The notes below the pieces were generated by a model. It was not told the DNA's origin. It saw only the letters and a program-made list of their open reading frames with translations, and made no database searches. Made by a program: the position numbers and the translations under genes. 64,000 nucleotides of DNA from an uncultured Bacteroidales bacterium. GTDB lineage: Bacteria; Bacteroidota; Bacteroidia; Bacteroidales; Bacteroidaceae. Below, piece by piece: positions 17,950 through 26,225 of this stretch; the first letter of the stretch is position 1, and each line of letters begins with the position of its first letter. The stretch is taken from NCBI GenBank assembly GCA_949297215.1, contig CASFRV010000001.1:186001-250000 (forward strand), written 5' to 3'.

Positions 17950-18006
17950 AAGTTTGTCTGTTCTTCCCCTGCCGGTCCGCGTCGTTGCGTGGCCGGAGCG
18001 GGCGGG

Positions 18007-19359
18007 TTAAGCGTTTTCTTTTCGCAGCAGGTCCAGGCCTTCGCGCACGATGCGTTGCAGTTCGAGTTTCGAGGAGTCGACAAACTCCGCCACGGCGAAG
18101 TCTTCCGGTGCTACCTCGTAGATGCCGAGCGCCTCTTGCCGGTCGATGTCGCCCGTCAGTATGGCCTTGATGAGATAGCCGGCGTAGATGTCCATCGGCA
18201 GCACGCGGTCGTATTCGCCGCTCATGATGATATGGCGCTCGCCTCCCTTGATGCGGCAGTCGAGGTTGTATTTCTTGTTCTTACCCATCAGCCAGGAGAA
18301 ATACGACCGGCTGGTGGAAAAGTCTTTCAGCCGCGGTGCGGCCCATCCCAGCACCTCGTTTACGTCGTCGCCCTCGGGGATGACGCACACCTCGGTGGTG
18401 TGGGCGCCCAGGAAGCCGTCGGTGCCGCTCTTGCGGCCCACGAGCGGGTTGCCGTCGATGATGCGCAGGCTGCGCCCGCTCTTCAGGTTGCCCTTCACGA
18501 GGTCGGCCATGGGTGTGCCCACGAGGGCTTCAACGTAGCCGGGCTCGTTGACGCCCCAGCCCGCCAGCGCGATGCGGCGCGTCAGGTCCAGACGGCCCGT
18601 GCGCAGCAGCCGGCCCACGAAGATGGCTTCTTCGGCTCCCAGCGTCCACACCGTTTCGCCTTTGTTGACGGGGGCGATGTGGTTGATCTGTACGCCCACG
18701 TTGCCGCTCGGGTTCGGGCCGTCGAAGGCGTAGACGCGGCAGCCCTCGGCGGGCACGAAGGCGGCGCCCTCCTGCTCCGGGCAGATGCCCAGGCTCACGG
18801 GGGCTATCTTCGAGAGGGCCAGCAGACCGGCCTTGAAGTCGTCTTCACGTCCTTTTACGACAAACGAAAAGTCGGCGGCCAGCGGCATTTTGCTGAACGC
18901 CGATACAAAGATGCCTTTGGGCCGGTCGGCGGGCGAGGGCACCACGTCGTACGGGCGCTGACGGAAGTAGGCAAACAGACCGGCTTTGAGCAGCAGCTCC
19001 GTCACCTGCCGGCCGTCGGCCGTGCGCGGGTCGAGCGTGCCGAAGTCCACGCTTTCCTGCTTCTCGTCGGTTTCCATTTCGATGCGCAGCAGTTTGCGGC
19101 GCTCGCCCCGCACGATGGCTTTCACCGTGCCGCTGGCAGGCGCCGTCACGTTGACGGTTTCCGTGGCCTTGTCCGTGAGCAGCGGGCTGCCGGCCAGCAC
19201 GTGGTCGCCTTCCTTCACGACGAGGCGTACGGGCATGCCGTAAAAGTCGTCCGGGCTGACGGCGCAGCGCCGCGGGTGCACCGACGGGCGCAGCGAGAGC
19301 GGGGCTTCGCCCTCCAACCGCAGGTCCAGACCTTTCTTGATTTTGAATGTTCGTTCCAT
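18007..19359 (-). CDS. nqrA: Na+-translocating NADH:quinone reductase subunit A
   Basis: A 450-residue soluble subunit, with its start set at MERTFKIKKGLDLRLEGEAP (19359); the frame stays open far upstream, but that part has no protein character and lies beyond the promoter. VTAPASGTVKAIVRGERR is the lipoyl-like fold near the N-terminus. NqrA is the cytoplasmic peripheral subunit near the quinone site. It is the first gene of the operon and is divergent from rlmN. Confidence 0.96.
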   Translation of the reverse strand: MERTFKIKKGLDLRLEGEAPLSLRPSVHPRRCAVSPDDFYGMPVRLVVKEGDHVLAGSPLLTDKATETVNVTAPASGTVKAIVRGERRKLLRIEMETDEKQESVDFGTLDPRTADGRQVTELLLKAGLFAYFRQRPYDVVPSPADRPKGIFVSAFSKMPLAADFSFVVKGREDDFKAGLLALSKIAPVSLGICPEQEGAAFVPAEGCRVYAFDGPNPSGNVGVQINHIAPVNKGETVWTLGAEEAIFVGRLLRTGRLDLTRRIALAGWGVNEPGYVEALVGTPMADLVKGNLKSGRSLRIIDGNPLVGRKSGTDGFLGAHTTEVCVIPEGDDVNEVLGWAAPRLKDFSTSRSYFSWLMGKNKKYNLDCRIKGGERHIIMSGEYDRVLPMDIYAGYLIKAILTGDIDRQEALGIYEVAPEDFAVAEFVDSSKLELQRIVREGLDLLRKENA

Positions 19360-19379
19360 GTTGGGTAAAGATTTGCTTG

Positions 19380-19387
19380 CAAAGTTA
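19380..19387 (-). promoter_or_regulatory. -7 element of the nqr operon
   Basis: The reverse strand reads TAACTTTG, 20 bp upstream of the nqrA ATG, giving a short leader of about 13 nt. No clear TTTG is found at -33, which would suit an activated promoter. RprY of Porphyromonas is reported to bind an nqr promoter, and an RprXY pair is encoded at 42.8-45.1 kb here. Confidence 0.55.
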
Positions 19388-19668
19388 AAAAAGAAAAACC
19401 GTTTGCAGGCTTCCCGGCTCCTATATTCTTGATAAAAAAGCATCTGTTTCTTCCGTCGGCCTCGCCTGGGAGCGCTCTCCCGGCTGCGGCTGTGCCCTGT
19501 CGGGGCAGCCGGCTTGCGGGCAGCGGCTGGCGGCCGGCGGGCTCCGTCGCAAGCCGGGCCGTGGCCCGGGGTGGCCGGCAGCGCACGGACGTCGGTGTGG
19601 CGCTGTCCTGTCGGGCGGTTTTTTTCGTTAATATGGGGGCTGACGATGGGCGTTCCGCCCTTTTTTCT
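19388..19668. other. Divergent intergenic region nqrA/rlmN, no gene seen
   Basis: This stretch separates the two -7 elements. The central part (19440-19620) is very GC-rich with many short inverted repeats such as GCCGGC; I see no coding sequence with protein character and no known riboswitch motif. Confidence 0.4.
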
Positions 19669-19676
19669 TAAATTTG
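19669..19676 (+). promoter_or_regulatory. -7 element of the rlmN-pdxA-lipid operon
   Basis: TAAATTTG, a TAnnTTTG match 23 bp upstream of the rlmN ATG. The -33 half is not clear. Confidence 0.5.
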
Positions 19677-19699
19677 CAACAATTTGTAAACAGAAAAAG

Positions 19700-20809
19700 A
19701 TGGACAACGCTGTTCCAACCGACGGAAAAACCGTCTTGCTCGGCATGGAGCCGGCCGAACTGCAAGCCGTGGCGCAGGCTGCCGGCTTGCCCCCGTTTGC
19801 GGGGCGGCAGGTGGCGCAGTGGATATACGGCAAGCACGTGGCCGACGTGGCGCAGATGACCAACCTCTCGAAGCAGGGGCGTGCCCGCCTGGCCGAAACG
19901 GCCACCGTGGGCTGCCGCCCGCCGCTCGAACGCCACGAGTCGGTGGACGGGACGGTGAAATATCTCTTTCCCGCGGCCGGCAACCATTACGTCGAGACGG
20001 TGTTCATCCCCGACGGGCAGCGGGCCACGCTCTGCGTGTCGTGCCAGGTGGGCTGCAAGATGGGCTGTGCCTTTTGCATGACCGGGCGGCAGGGCTTTGT
20101 GGCCAGCCTCCCGGCGGCCGACATCCTGAACCAGATTTATTCGCTCCCCGAGCGCGACCGGCTCACCAACATCGTCTTCATGGGCCAGGGCGAACCGCTC
20201 GACAACGTCGACAACGTGCTGCGGGCCGCCCGCGTGCTCACCGCCGACTGGGGCTATGCGTGGAGCCCCAAGCGCATCACCATCTCGACCGTGGGGCTGC
20301 GCAAGAACTTCCGCCGCCTGCTCGACGAAACGTCCTGCCACGTGGCCGTCAGCCTGCACCATCCGCTGCACGAGGGCCGTGCCGCCCTCATGCCGGCCGA
20401 GCGGGCATGGCCCGTGGCCGAGCTCACGGACGTGCTGCGCGGCTACGACTTTTGCCGCCGCGCGCCCCATCCCACGGGGCAGCCCAAGCAGCGGCGCCTC
20501 TCGTTCGAATACATCGTTTTCGACGGGGTGAACGACACGCTGCGCCATGCCGACGCCCTGCTGAGCCTGCTTCGCGGGCTCGACTGCCGGGTCAACCTCA
20601 TACGTTTCCACGCCATACCCGGCACCGGTCTGCGCGGGGCGCCCGAAAGCCGCATGCTGCGCCTGCGCGACTACCTGACGGCCCACGGCCTCTTTACGAC
20701 GCTGCGCGCCTCGCGCGGCGAGGACATTATGGCGGCGTGCGGCCTGCTCTCGACGGCCCATGCCGAGGAGGAGGCCCGCCGCGACGCCGCCGCGGAAGCT
20801 GAAAAATGA
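19700..20809 (+). CDS. rlmN: Dual-specificity rRNA/tRNA adenine C2-methyltransferase
   Basis: A 369-residue radical SAM enzyme. The cluster motif CKMGCAFC (C-x3-C-x2-C) follows VSCQVG, and GQGEPLDNVDNV, ITISTVGLR and SLHHP are family motifs. A Cys in EDIMAACGLL is the likely methyl-carrying residue. RlmN methylates C2 of A2503 in 23S rRNA and A37 in some tRNAs. The ATG at 19700 gives a normal N-terminus and lies just after the promoter. It is the first gene of a seven-gene plus-strand run. Confidence 0.95.
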   Translation: MDNAVPTDGKTVLLGMEPAELQAVAQAAGLPPFAGRQVAQWIYGKHVADVAQMTNLSKQGRARLAETATVGCRPPLERHESVDGTVKYLFPAAGNHYVETVFIPDGQRATLCVSCQVGCKMGCAFCMTGRQGFVASLPAADILNQIYSLPERDRLTNIVFMGQGEPLDNVDNVLRAARVLTADWGYAWSPKRITISTVGLRKNFRRLLDETSCHVAVSLHHPLHEGRAALMPAERAWPVAELTDVLRGYDFCRRAPHPTGQPKQRRLSFEYIVFDGVNDTLRHADALLSLLRGLDCRVNLIRFHAIPGTGLRGAPESRMLRLRDYLTAHGLFTTLRASRGEDIMAACGLLSTAHAEEEARRDAAAEAEK

Positions 20810-20827
20810 ACGCATTAACCGACAAAC

Positions 20828-21925
20828 ATGGATAAGAAGAAACTTAGAGTGGCCATCACCCACGGCGATACCAACGGCGTGGGCTATGAGCTCATTTTCA
20901 AAACTTTTGCCGAAGAGGCCATGCTCGACATCTGCACGCCGGTGGTCTACGGCTCGGCCAAGGTGGCGGCCTACCACCGCAAGATGCTGGGTATAGCCGG
21001 CAACTGCCACATCATATCGTCGGCCGAAGCCGCTGAGGAAGGCCGGCTGAACCTGGTCAACTGTTTCGACGAGGAGGTCAAGGTGGAGCTTGGCCGCCCC
21101 ACGCCCGAGAGCGGGCAGGCCGCCCTCATGGCGCTGGAACGCGCCGTGGCCGACTGCCGCAACGGACTGGTGGACGTGCTGGTGACGGCCCCCATCTGCA
21201 AGGCGGCCATCCAGGGCCCCGACTTCGCTTTCAGCGGCCACACGGAGTATCTGGCCGACCGGCTCGAAACGACCGCTGCGCCGCTGATGATATTGTGCAA
21301 CAGCACGATGCGCGTGGCGCTGGCCACGGCCCATCTGCCCCTGTCGGCCGTTCCGGCGGCCATCACGCCCGAGCTGCTCGATGGCAAGATACGTCAGCTC
21401 TACGAGGCCCTGCGGCGCGACTTCCGCCTGTCGGCTCCGCGCATTGCGGTGCTGGGGCTCAACCCCCACAACGGCGACGACGGCCTGATGGGGAGCGAGG
21501 AAAAAGACGTCATCGCACCCGCCGTGGCCCGGCTCGCCGACGAGGGCATTCCCTGCTTCGGTCCGTTCCCTGCCGACGGCTTTTTCGGCTCGGGGGCCTA
21601 CACGCGTTTCGACGCGGTGCTGGCTATGTATCACGACCAGGGGCTGGCGCCCTTTAAGGCGCTGGCCATGGAGGACGGGGTGAACGTAACGGCCGGTCTG
21701 CCCGTCGTGCGCACCTCGCCCGACCACGGCACGGCCTACGACATAGCCGGACGCGGCACGGCCTCGCCCGCATCGATGCGCGCCGCCATATATGCCGCCA
21801 TCGACATCTGGCGCAACCGCACGGCCTACGACGAGGAAAACAGCCACCCGCTGGAACATCTGTATCACGAGCGCCGGAGCGAAAACAGCCGGCCCAAGAG
21901 CTCACCCCAGGAGGCCGAAGCATGA
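20828..21925 (+). CDS. pdxA: 4-hydroxythreonine-4-phosphate dehydrogenase
   Basis: A 365-residue enzyme of DXP-dependent pyridoxal-phosphate synthesis. ITHGDTNGVGYELIFKTF is the N-terminal signature, with the usual GDP replaced by GDT. FSGHTEYLADRL carries a metal-binding His, YHDQGLAPFKAL another, and RTSPDHGTAYDIAG the third region. It oxidises 4-phosphohydroxy-L-threonine with NAD(P). Its end overlaps the next gene by 4 bp (ATGA), so it is cotranscribed with the lipid head-group genes, a pairing with no obvious metabolic logic. Confidence 0.95.
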   Translation: MDKKKLRVAITHGDTNGVGYELIFKTFAEEAMLDICTPVVYGSAKVAAYHRKMLGIAGNCHIISSAEAAEEGRLNLVNCFDEEVKVELGRPTPESGQAALMALERAVADCRNGLVDVLVTAPICKAAIQGPDFAFSGHTEYLADRLETTAAPLMILCNSTMRVALATAHLPLSAVPAAITPELLDGKIRQLYEALRRDFRLSAPRIAVLGLNPHNGDDGLMGSEEKDVIAPAVARLADEGIPCFGPFPADGFFGSGAYTRFDAVLAMYHDQGLAPFKALAMEDGVNVTAGLPVVRTSPDHGTAYDIAGRGTASPASMRAAIYAAIDIWRNRTAYDEENSHPLEHLYHERRSENSRPKSSPQEAEA

Positions 21926-22638
21926 AGTTTGCCATCATAGCAGCGGGCGAGGGCAGCCGCTTGGCCGGCGAGGGCGTGGCCGTGCCCAAACCCCTCGTCA
22001 GGGTGGGAGGCGAAGCCCTCGTGGAACGCCTCGTGCGCATCTTCGGCAACAACGGGGCCGACGAAACGGTCATCATAGTCAACACCATACACCCCGCGAC
22101 GGGCCAATTTGTGCGCGCCATGCAGGAGCGCATGGAGCCCGGCCGCCTGCGCGTCGTGTTCAAAACGACGCCCGGCTCGATGTACAGCTTTCGGGAGATT
22201 GCTCCCTTCCTGGCCGACGGGCCTTTCTGCCTGACAACGGTCGATACGATCTTCCGCGAGGACGAGTTTGCCCGCTATATCGAGGCTTTCCGTGCGAGCG
22301 ACGCCGACGGACTGATGGCCGTGACCGACTATGTCGACGACGAAAAGCCGCTGTACGTGGCCACCGACGAAGAGCTGAACATCTGCGGCTTCCACGATGC
22401 GTGCGAGGGCGACCGCTACGTCTCGGGCGGCATCTACTGTCTGACGCCCCGCGTGCTGCCCGTGCTCGACGCCTGCATGGCCGCGGGCAACGTGCGCATG
22501 CGCAGCTTCCAGCGGGCTCTGGTGGCCGAAGGCTTCCGCCTGAAAGCCCATCCGTTCTCGAAGATAGTCGACGTGGACCACGCGGCCGACGTGGAAAAGG
22601 CCGAGGCTTTCCTGCGCACAATGCCGGCTGCCCGATGA
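21922..22638 (+). CDS. Sugar/polyol-phosphate nucleotidyltransferase
   Basis: A 238-residue NTP_transferase-fold protein. AAGEGSRLAGEGVAVPKPLV is the GxGxR...PKPL nucleotide-binding start; FCLTTVDTIFRED supplies the metal-binding Asp, and SGGIYCLTPR and HPFSKIVDVDHAADVE close the fold. Such enzymes make NDP-sugars or CDP-polyols from a phosphate ester. Next to a CDP-alcohol transferase gene, a CTP-using cytidylyltransferase acting on a polyol or inositol phosphate is the favoured guess. It overlaps pdxA and the ATP-grasp gene by 4 bp each. Confidence 0.85.
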   Translation: MKFAIIAAGEGSRLAGEGVAVPKPLVRVGGEALVERLVRIFGNNGADETVIIVNTIHPATGQFVRAMQERMEPGRLRVVFKTTPGSMYSFREIAPFLADGPFCLTTVDTIFREDEFARYIEAFRASDADGLMAVTDYVDDEKPLYVATDEELNICGFHDACEGDRYVSGGIYCLTPRVLPVLDACMAAGNVRMRSFQRALVAEGFRLKAHPFSKIVDVDHAADVEKAEAFLRTMPAAR

Positions 22639-23489
22639 AGTGGCTCGGGGTGGGGCGTTCGCCCCGTTTCTCGCCCAATTCGGTGGGGCGCGACGCCGCC
22701 GTGCTCAGCGGGGTGGCCGAAGCGTTGCGCCGCCTGGGCGACGACGTGGAGCTGACGTCGGAGGACGATTACAGCGGGCCGGCTGGGGCCGACGGGCTCT
22801 TTTGCATGGCGCGCGACCGGGCTGTGCTCTCACGCATTGCGGCCGACGAGGAACGGGGGCTGCCCGTTGTCAACTCTGCCCGGGCGCTGCTGCGTGCCAC
22901 GCGCACGGTGCTGACGCGCCTGATGGCCGCCGGCGGCATTCCGCAACCGGCCTTCGCCCTTGTCGACCCCTTGCGGGGCGAGGTGCCGGCGCTGCCCTTG
23001 CCTTGGTGGCTCAAAAGGGGCGACGCCTGCGCGCAGGAGCGGGGCGACGTCACGCTGCTCCACGACGAGGCCGGGGTGCGGGCGGCGCTGCAAGCCTTTG
23101 CGCGGCGCGGCATCGGCTCGGCCGTGGCCTTGCAGCACGTGCCGGGCGACCTGGTCAAGTTCTACGGTGTCGAGGGCACCGGCTTCTTCTATTATTATTA
23201 CCCCACGGCAGGAGGCCATTTCAGCAAGTTCGGTCTGGAACGGGCCAACGGGGCGCCCGGCGGCTACGTGTTCGACGTGGTGGCCCTGAAACGCACGGCC
23301 GACCGCGCCGCACGCCTCTCGGGCCTGACGGTCTACGGCGGCGACTGCATCGTGCGGCCCGCGGGCGACTTCTGCCTGATCGATTTCAACGACTGGCCCA
23401 GCTTCTCGCTCTGCAAGGACGAGGCGGCCGCGGCCATCGCACAGAAACTTTTCAACACAGGCCGGCAGAGAGCCGGCAGCGAACGATAA
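22635..23489 (+). CDS. ATP-grasp-like protein, substrate unknown
   Basis: A 284-residue protein starting MKWLGVGRSPRFSPNSVGRD. PWWLKRGD (residues 123-130) fits the ATP-grasp lysine strand. AVALQHVPGDLVKFYGVEG (163-181) looks like the adenine hinge and following strand. FCLIDFNDWPSFS (246-258) looks like the Mg2+-binding Asp-x-Asn strand. The LQ..VKxYxV and D-x-N-xxP layout recalls RimK-like ligases and inositol-phosphate kinases of the ITPK type, but overall similarity cannot be tested here. Setting between a nucleotidyltransferase and a CDP-alcohol transferase suggests a small-molecule kinase or ligase feeding that route. Confidence 0.65.
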   Translation: MKWLGVGRSPRFSPNSVGRDAAVLSGVAEALRRLGDDVELTSEDDYSGPAGADGLFCMARDRAVLSRIAADEERGLPVVNSARALLRATRTVLTRLMAAGGIPQPAFALVDPLRGEVPALPLPWWLKRGDACAQERGDVTLLHDEAGVRAALQAFARRGIGSAVALQHVPGDLVKFYGVEGTGFFYYYYPTAGGHFSKFGLERANGAPGGYVFDVVALKRTADRAARLSGLTVYGGDCIVRPAGDFCLIDFNDWPSFSLCKDEAAAAIAQKLFNTGRQRAGSER

Positions 23490-24410
23490 ATGAGCAACAA
23501 CAAGAAACTGGAAGCGACGTTCAAGTCGCAAGACACGGAGGAGTGGCTCGACGTCCACTTTACACGGCCCTTGGGCCTCGTTTGGGCCAACTTTTTCAAC
23601 CGCTTCAACGTGCATCCCAACGTCGTCACGGTGCTGTCCATCATCCTGGGAGCGGCGGCCGGCGTGATGTTCTACTATCCCGACCTCGTGCATACGTGCA
23701 TCGGCATCCTGCTGCTCGTATGGGCCAACATCTACGACAGCACCGACGGCCAGATGGCCCGCATGACGGGCAAGAAAACCCGCTGGGGCCGCATCCTCGA
23801 CGGCTTTGCGGGCGATGTGTGGTTTTTCACGATTTATTTTTTCATCTGCCTGCGCCTGACGCCCGTCTGGGGCGTGTGGATATGGCTTATGGCGGCCGTG
23901 TCGGGCTTTGTGTGCCATGCAAAACAATGCCAGCTGGCCGACTATTACCGCAACATCCATCTCTATTTTCTTAAGGGCGAGAGCGGAAGCGAGCTCGACA
24001 GCTACGAACGCCTGCGCGAAGAGTTTCGCGCGCTGCCGTGGCGCGGCAATCGGGTGTGGAAAGTGTTCCTTTTCTCGTATGGTAACTACACCCGTGCGCA
24101 GGAACAGATGACGCCGGCCTTTCAGGCCTTGAAGCGTGCGCTCGATGCCCGCTTCGGCCGCCGGCTGCCCGCCCGCCTGCGCGACGACTTCCGAGCGGGC
24201 AGCCTGCCGCTGATGAAATATGCCAACATCCTGACCTTCAACACGCGGGCCCTCGTCCTGTATGCCGTGCTTCTGCTCGGAGTGCCCTGGGTCTACTTTG
24301 TTTTCGAGCTCACCGTCATGAACGTGCTGCTCCTTTACCTGCGGGCGCGCCACGAAAGCCTGTGCCGCCGCATCACCTCACAGCTCGACACGTATGAAGC
24401 CGCTGTATAG
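23490..24410 (+). CDS. CDP-alcohol phosphatidyltransferase family membrane enzyme
   Basis: A 306-residue integral membrane protein. YDSTDGQMARMTG then TRWGRILDGFAGD (residues 82-109) is the CDP-alcohol transferase motif: D83, D86-G87, A90-R91, G100, D104 and D109. The last two Asp are separated by four residues instead of the canonical three. Several hydrophobic helices follow. The family moves a phosphoalcohol between CMP and a lipid or polyol acceptor at the inner membrane. It starts one base after the preceding stop and its end overlaps the next gene by 17 bp. Donor and acceptor are unknown. Confidence 0.88.
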   Translation: MSNNKKLEATFKSQDTEEWLDVHFTRPLGLVWANFFNRFNVHPNVVTVLSIILGAAAGVMFYYPDLVHTCIGILLLVWANIYDSTDGQMARMTGKKTRWGRILDGFAGDVWFFTIYFFICLRLTPVWGVWIWLMAAVSGFVCHAKQCQLADYYRNIHLYFLKGESGSELDSYERLREEFRALPWRGNRVWKVFLFSYGNYTRAQEQMTPAFQALKRALDARFGRRLPARLRDDFRAGSLPLMKYANILTFNTRALVLYAVLLLGVPWVYFVFELTVMNVLLLYLRARHESLCRRITSQLDTYEAAV

Positions 24411-25386
24411 AAACTTATTCCTGCTGTTCGGCCTCGTGGCCATCATTGTCATGCTGTTTACGTTCGACGTAAACTTCGAGGACCTGGAACGAAACCTGGC
24501 CCGCGCGGGGCTGTATCTGCCTGCGGTGATAGGAGTGTGGATTTTCGTCTATGCGCTCAACGCCGGGGCCTTTCAAGTGATTGTCAACAGCGGCACGCAC
24601 GACAAGCACCTCTCGTATCTGCATGCTTACAAGCTGACAGTGTCGGGCTTTGCGTTCAGCTACACCACGCCGTTCGGCTTTGGCGGCGGCCCGTACCGCG
24701 TCATGGAGCTCAGCGCCTACATCGGAACGAACCGAGCCATGTCGTCGGTGGTGCTCTATTCGATGATGCACATTTTCTCGCACATCTGCCTGTGGGCATC
24801 GGCCGTCGTACTCTTCATTTGCCTGTACGAAGTGGAGCCCTTCCTTTGGGTGCTGTTCGCCGTCTTTGCGGTGGTGTGCGCCGTCCTTGTCTATTTCTTC
24901 TATTACGGCTACAAGAACGGAATGATCGTGCGGCTCTTTGGCATCCTCCTGCGCATTCCCTACGTGAAGCGTTATGCAGCGAAGTTTTACGAGAAGAATG
25001 CGGAGAATATGGCGCAGATAGACCGTCAGATCGCTTATCTGCACGAGCAGTGGCGGGCATTTTACGCGGCGCTGTTCATGGAATATGCGGCGCGCGTGGT
25101 CAACTCGCTCGAATATTTCTTCATCCTCCGCTCGCTGTCGTTCAGCATCTCGTTCTGGGACGCCGTGCTCATCCTGGCGTTCTCCTCGCTGTTCAGCAAT
25201 CTCCTCTTCTTCCTGCCCATGCAGCTCGGTGCGCGCGAGGGCGGTCTGGCCATTATCATCCGCCGTCTGGGCATCGACCCGGCGTTCGGCATCTTCACGA
25301 GTTTCTACACCCGCATCCGCGAATTGGTGTGGATCGTCATCGGCGTGGCCTTGGTGAAAGTGGGCAACAAACGCATCATGAAATAA
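24394..25386 (+). CDS. LPG-synthase-like (flippase-like) membrane protein
   Basis: A 330-residue protein of the UPF0104 / lysylphosphatidylglycerol synthase transmembrane family with about eight helices. SYTTPFGFGGGPYRVMEL and FFLPMQLGAREGGLAIIIRR are its signature loops. The cytoplasmic aminoacyltransferase domain of MprF is missing, leaving only the part linked to lipid flipping. In this operon it may move the product of the CDP-alcohol transferase across the inner membrane. That role is inferred from context. Confidence 0.85.
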   Translation: MKPLYRNLFLLFGLVAIIVMLFTFDVNFEDLERNLARAGLYLPAVIGVWIFVYALNAGAFQVIVNSGTHDKHLSYLHAYKLTVSGFAFSYTTPFGFGGGPYRVMELSAYIGTNRAMSSVVLYSMMHIFSHICLWASAVVLFICLYEVEPFLWVLFAVFAVVCAVLVYFFYYGYKNGMIVRLFGILLRIPYVKRYAAKFYEKNAENMAQIDRQIAYLHEQWRAFYAALFMEYAARVVNSLEYFFILRSLSFSISFWDAVLILAFSSLFSNLLFFLPMQLGAREGGLAIIIRRLGIDPAFGIFTSFYTRIRELVWIVIGVALVKVGNKRIMK

Positions 25387-25390
25387 CGGT

Positions 25391-26119
25391 ATGACAGATT
25401 TTACGAATATCAAGGCCATTATCTTCGATTACGGCGGAACGCTCGACACGAACGCCCAGCACTGGGCCCATGTGCTTTGGGCAGCCTATGAAAGGGCGGG
25501 CGTTCCCGTGAGCGAAGAGCAGTTTCGCGAAGCCTACGTCTGCGGAGAGCGGGCGCTGGCGCGCGAACCCATTATCCGGCCCACCGACACCTTTCGCGAC
25601 GTGCTGCTGAAAAAGGTGGCGCTCGAACTGCAAGAACTTTCGCGCCGCGGATGCCTGGCCGGCAGCGAGGGGCGCGTCTGGGAGTGGACCGAAGCCGTCG
25701 CGCAACATTGCATGGACTACATCCGCCCCATACTGGACGTGAGCCGCAAGGTGCTGGCGCAGTTGCGCGAGCGGTACAAACTGGTGCTCGTCTCTAATTT
25801 TTACGGTAACATCGAAGCCATCCTGGCCGACTTCCGGCTGACATTTTTCGAGCGGGTGGTAGAGTCGGCCGTCGTGGGCGTGCGCAAGCCCGATCCCGCC
25901 ATATACCGTCTCGGGGTGGAGGCAACGGGTTGCAGCCCGGTCGAAGTGCTCGTTGTGGGCGATTCATACGGCAAGGACATCGTGCCGGCCGGGCAGGTGG
26001 GGTGCAGAACCGTGTGGCTGAAAGGAAAAGGCTGGACGAGCGAGACGGTGGACGAGAGCCTGCCCGATGCTGTCATCACCACTCTGCCGCAGCTGCTCGA
26101 TTTGTTGCCGCAAGTTTAG
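25391..26119 (+). CDS. HAD-like protein with non-canonical motif I
   Basis: A 242-residue HAD-fold protein with a helical cap. Motif I reads IIFDYGGTLD, so the second Asp of DxD, the usual acid/base of phosphatases, is Gly. Motif II is LVLVSNFYG, motif III the Lys in VVGVRKPDPAIY, and motif IV VLVVGDSYGKDI. Loss of the second Asp argues against ordinary phosphatase action; binding, dehalogenase-like or weak hydrolase roles are open. It is the last gene of the operon, 4 bp after the flippase-like gene, and ends before a strong hairpin. Confidence 0.83.
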   Translation: MTDFTNIKAIIFDYGGTLDTNAQHWAHVLWAAYERAGVPVSEEQFREAYVCGERALAREPIIRPTDTFRDVLLKKVALELQELSRRGCLAGSEGRVWEWTEAVAQHCMDYIRPILDVSRKVLAQLRERYKLVLVSNFYGNIEAILADFRLTFFERVVESAVVGVRKPDPAIYRLGVEATGCSPVEVLVVGDSYGKDIVPAGQVGCRTVWLKGKGWTSETVDESLPDAVITTLPQLLDLLPQV

Positions 26120-26161
26120 CTACGGGCGCCGGCATACGTTTCCCGACATGCATAAAACGAG

Positions 26162-26197
26162 AGCGGGCCGCAACGCTGTGTGACGTTGCGGCCCGCT
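26162..26197. terminator. Bidirectional terminator hairpin
   Basis: Two perfect 14-bp arms (AGCGGGCCGCAACG and its complement) with an 8-base loop lie between the convergent HAD and MBL genes. On the reverse strand TTTTATG follows closely. Confidence 0.8.
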
Positions 26198-26225
26198 TTG
26201 GCTTGTGGCGTTAGGCATGCCGGGC

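Noticed and set aside
19628-21868. 746-codon reverse-strand frame across rlmN and pdxA
   Set aside because: It spans two certain genes and their promoter; shadow of GC-rich codon bias.
22640-23974. 444-codon plus-strand frame overlapping the ATP-grasp and CDP-alcohol genes
   Set aside because: Arg/Ala-rich in the wrong frame; the chosen frames carry the conserved motifs and ATGA junctions.
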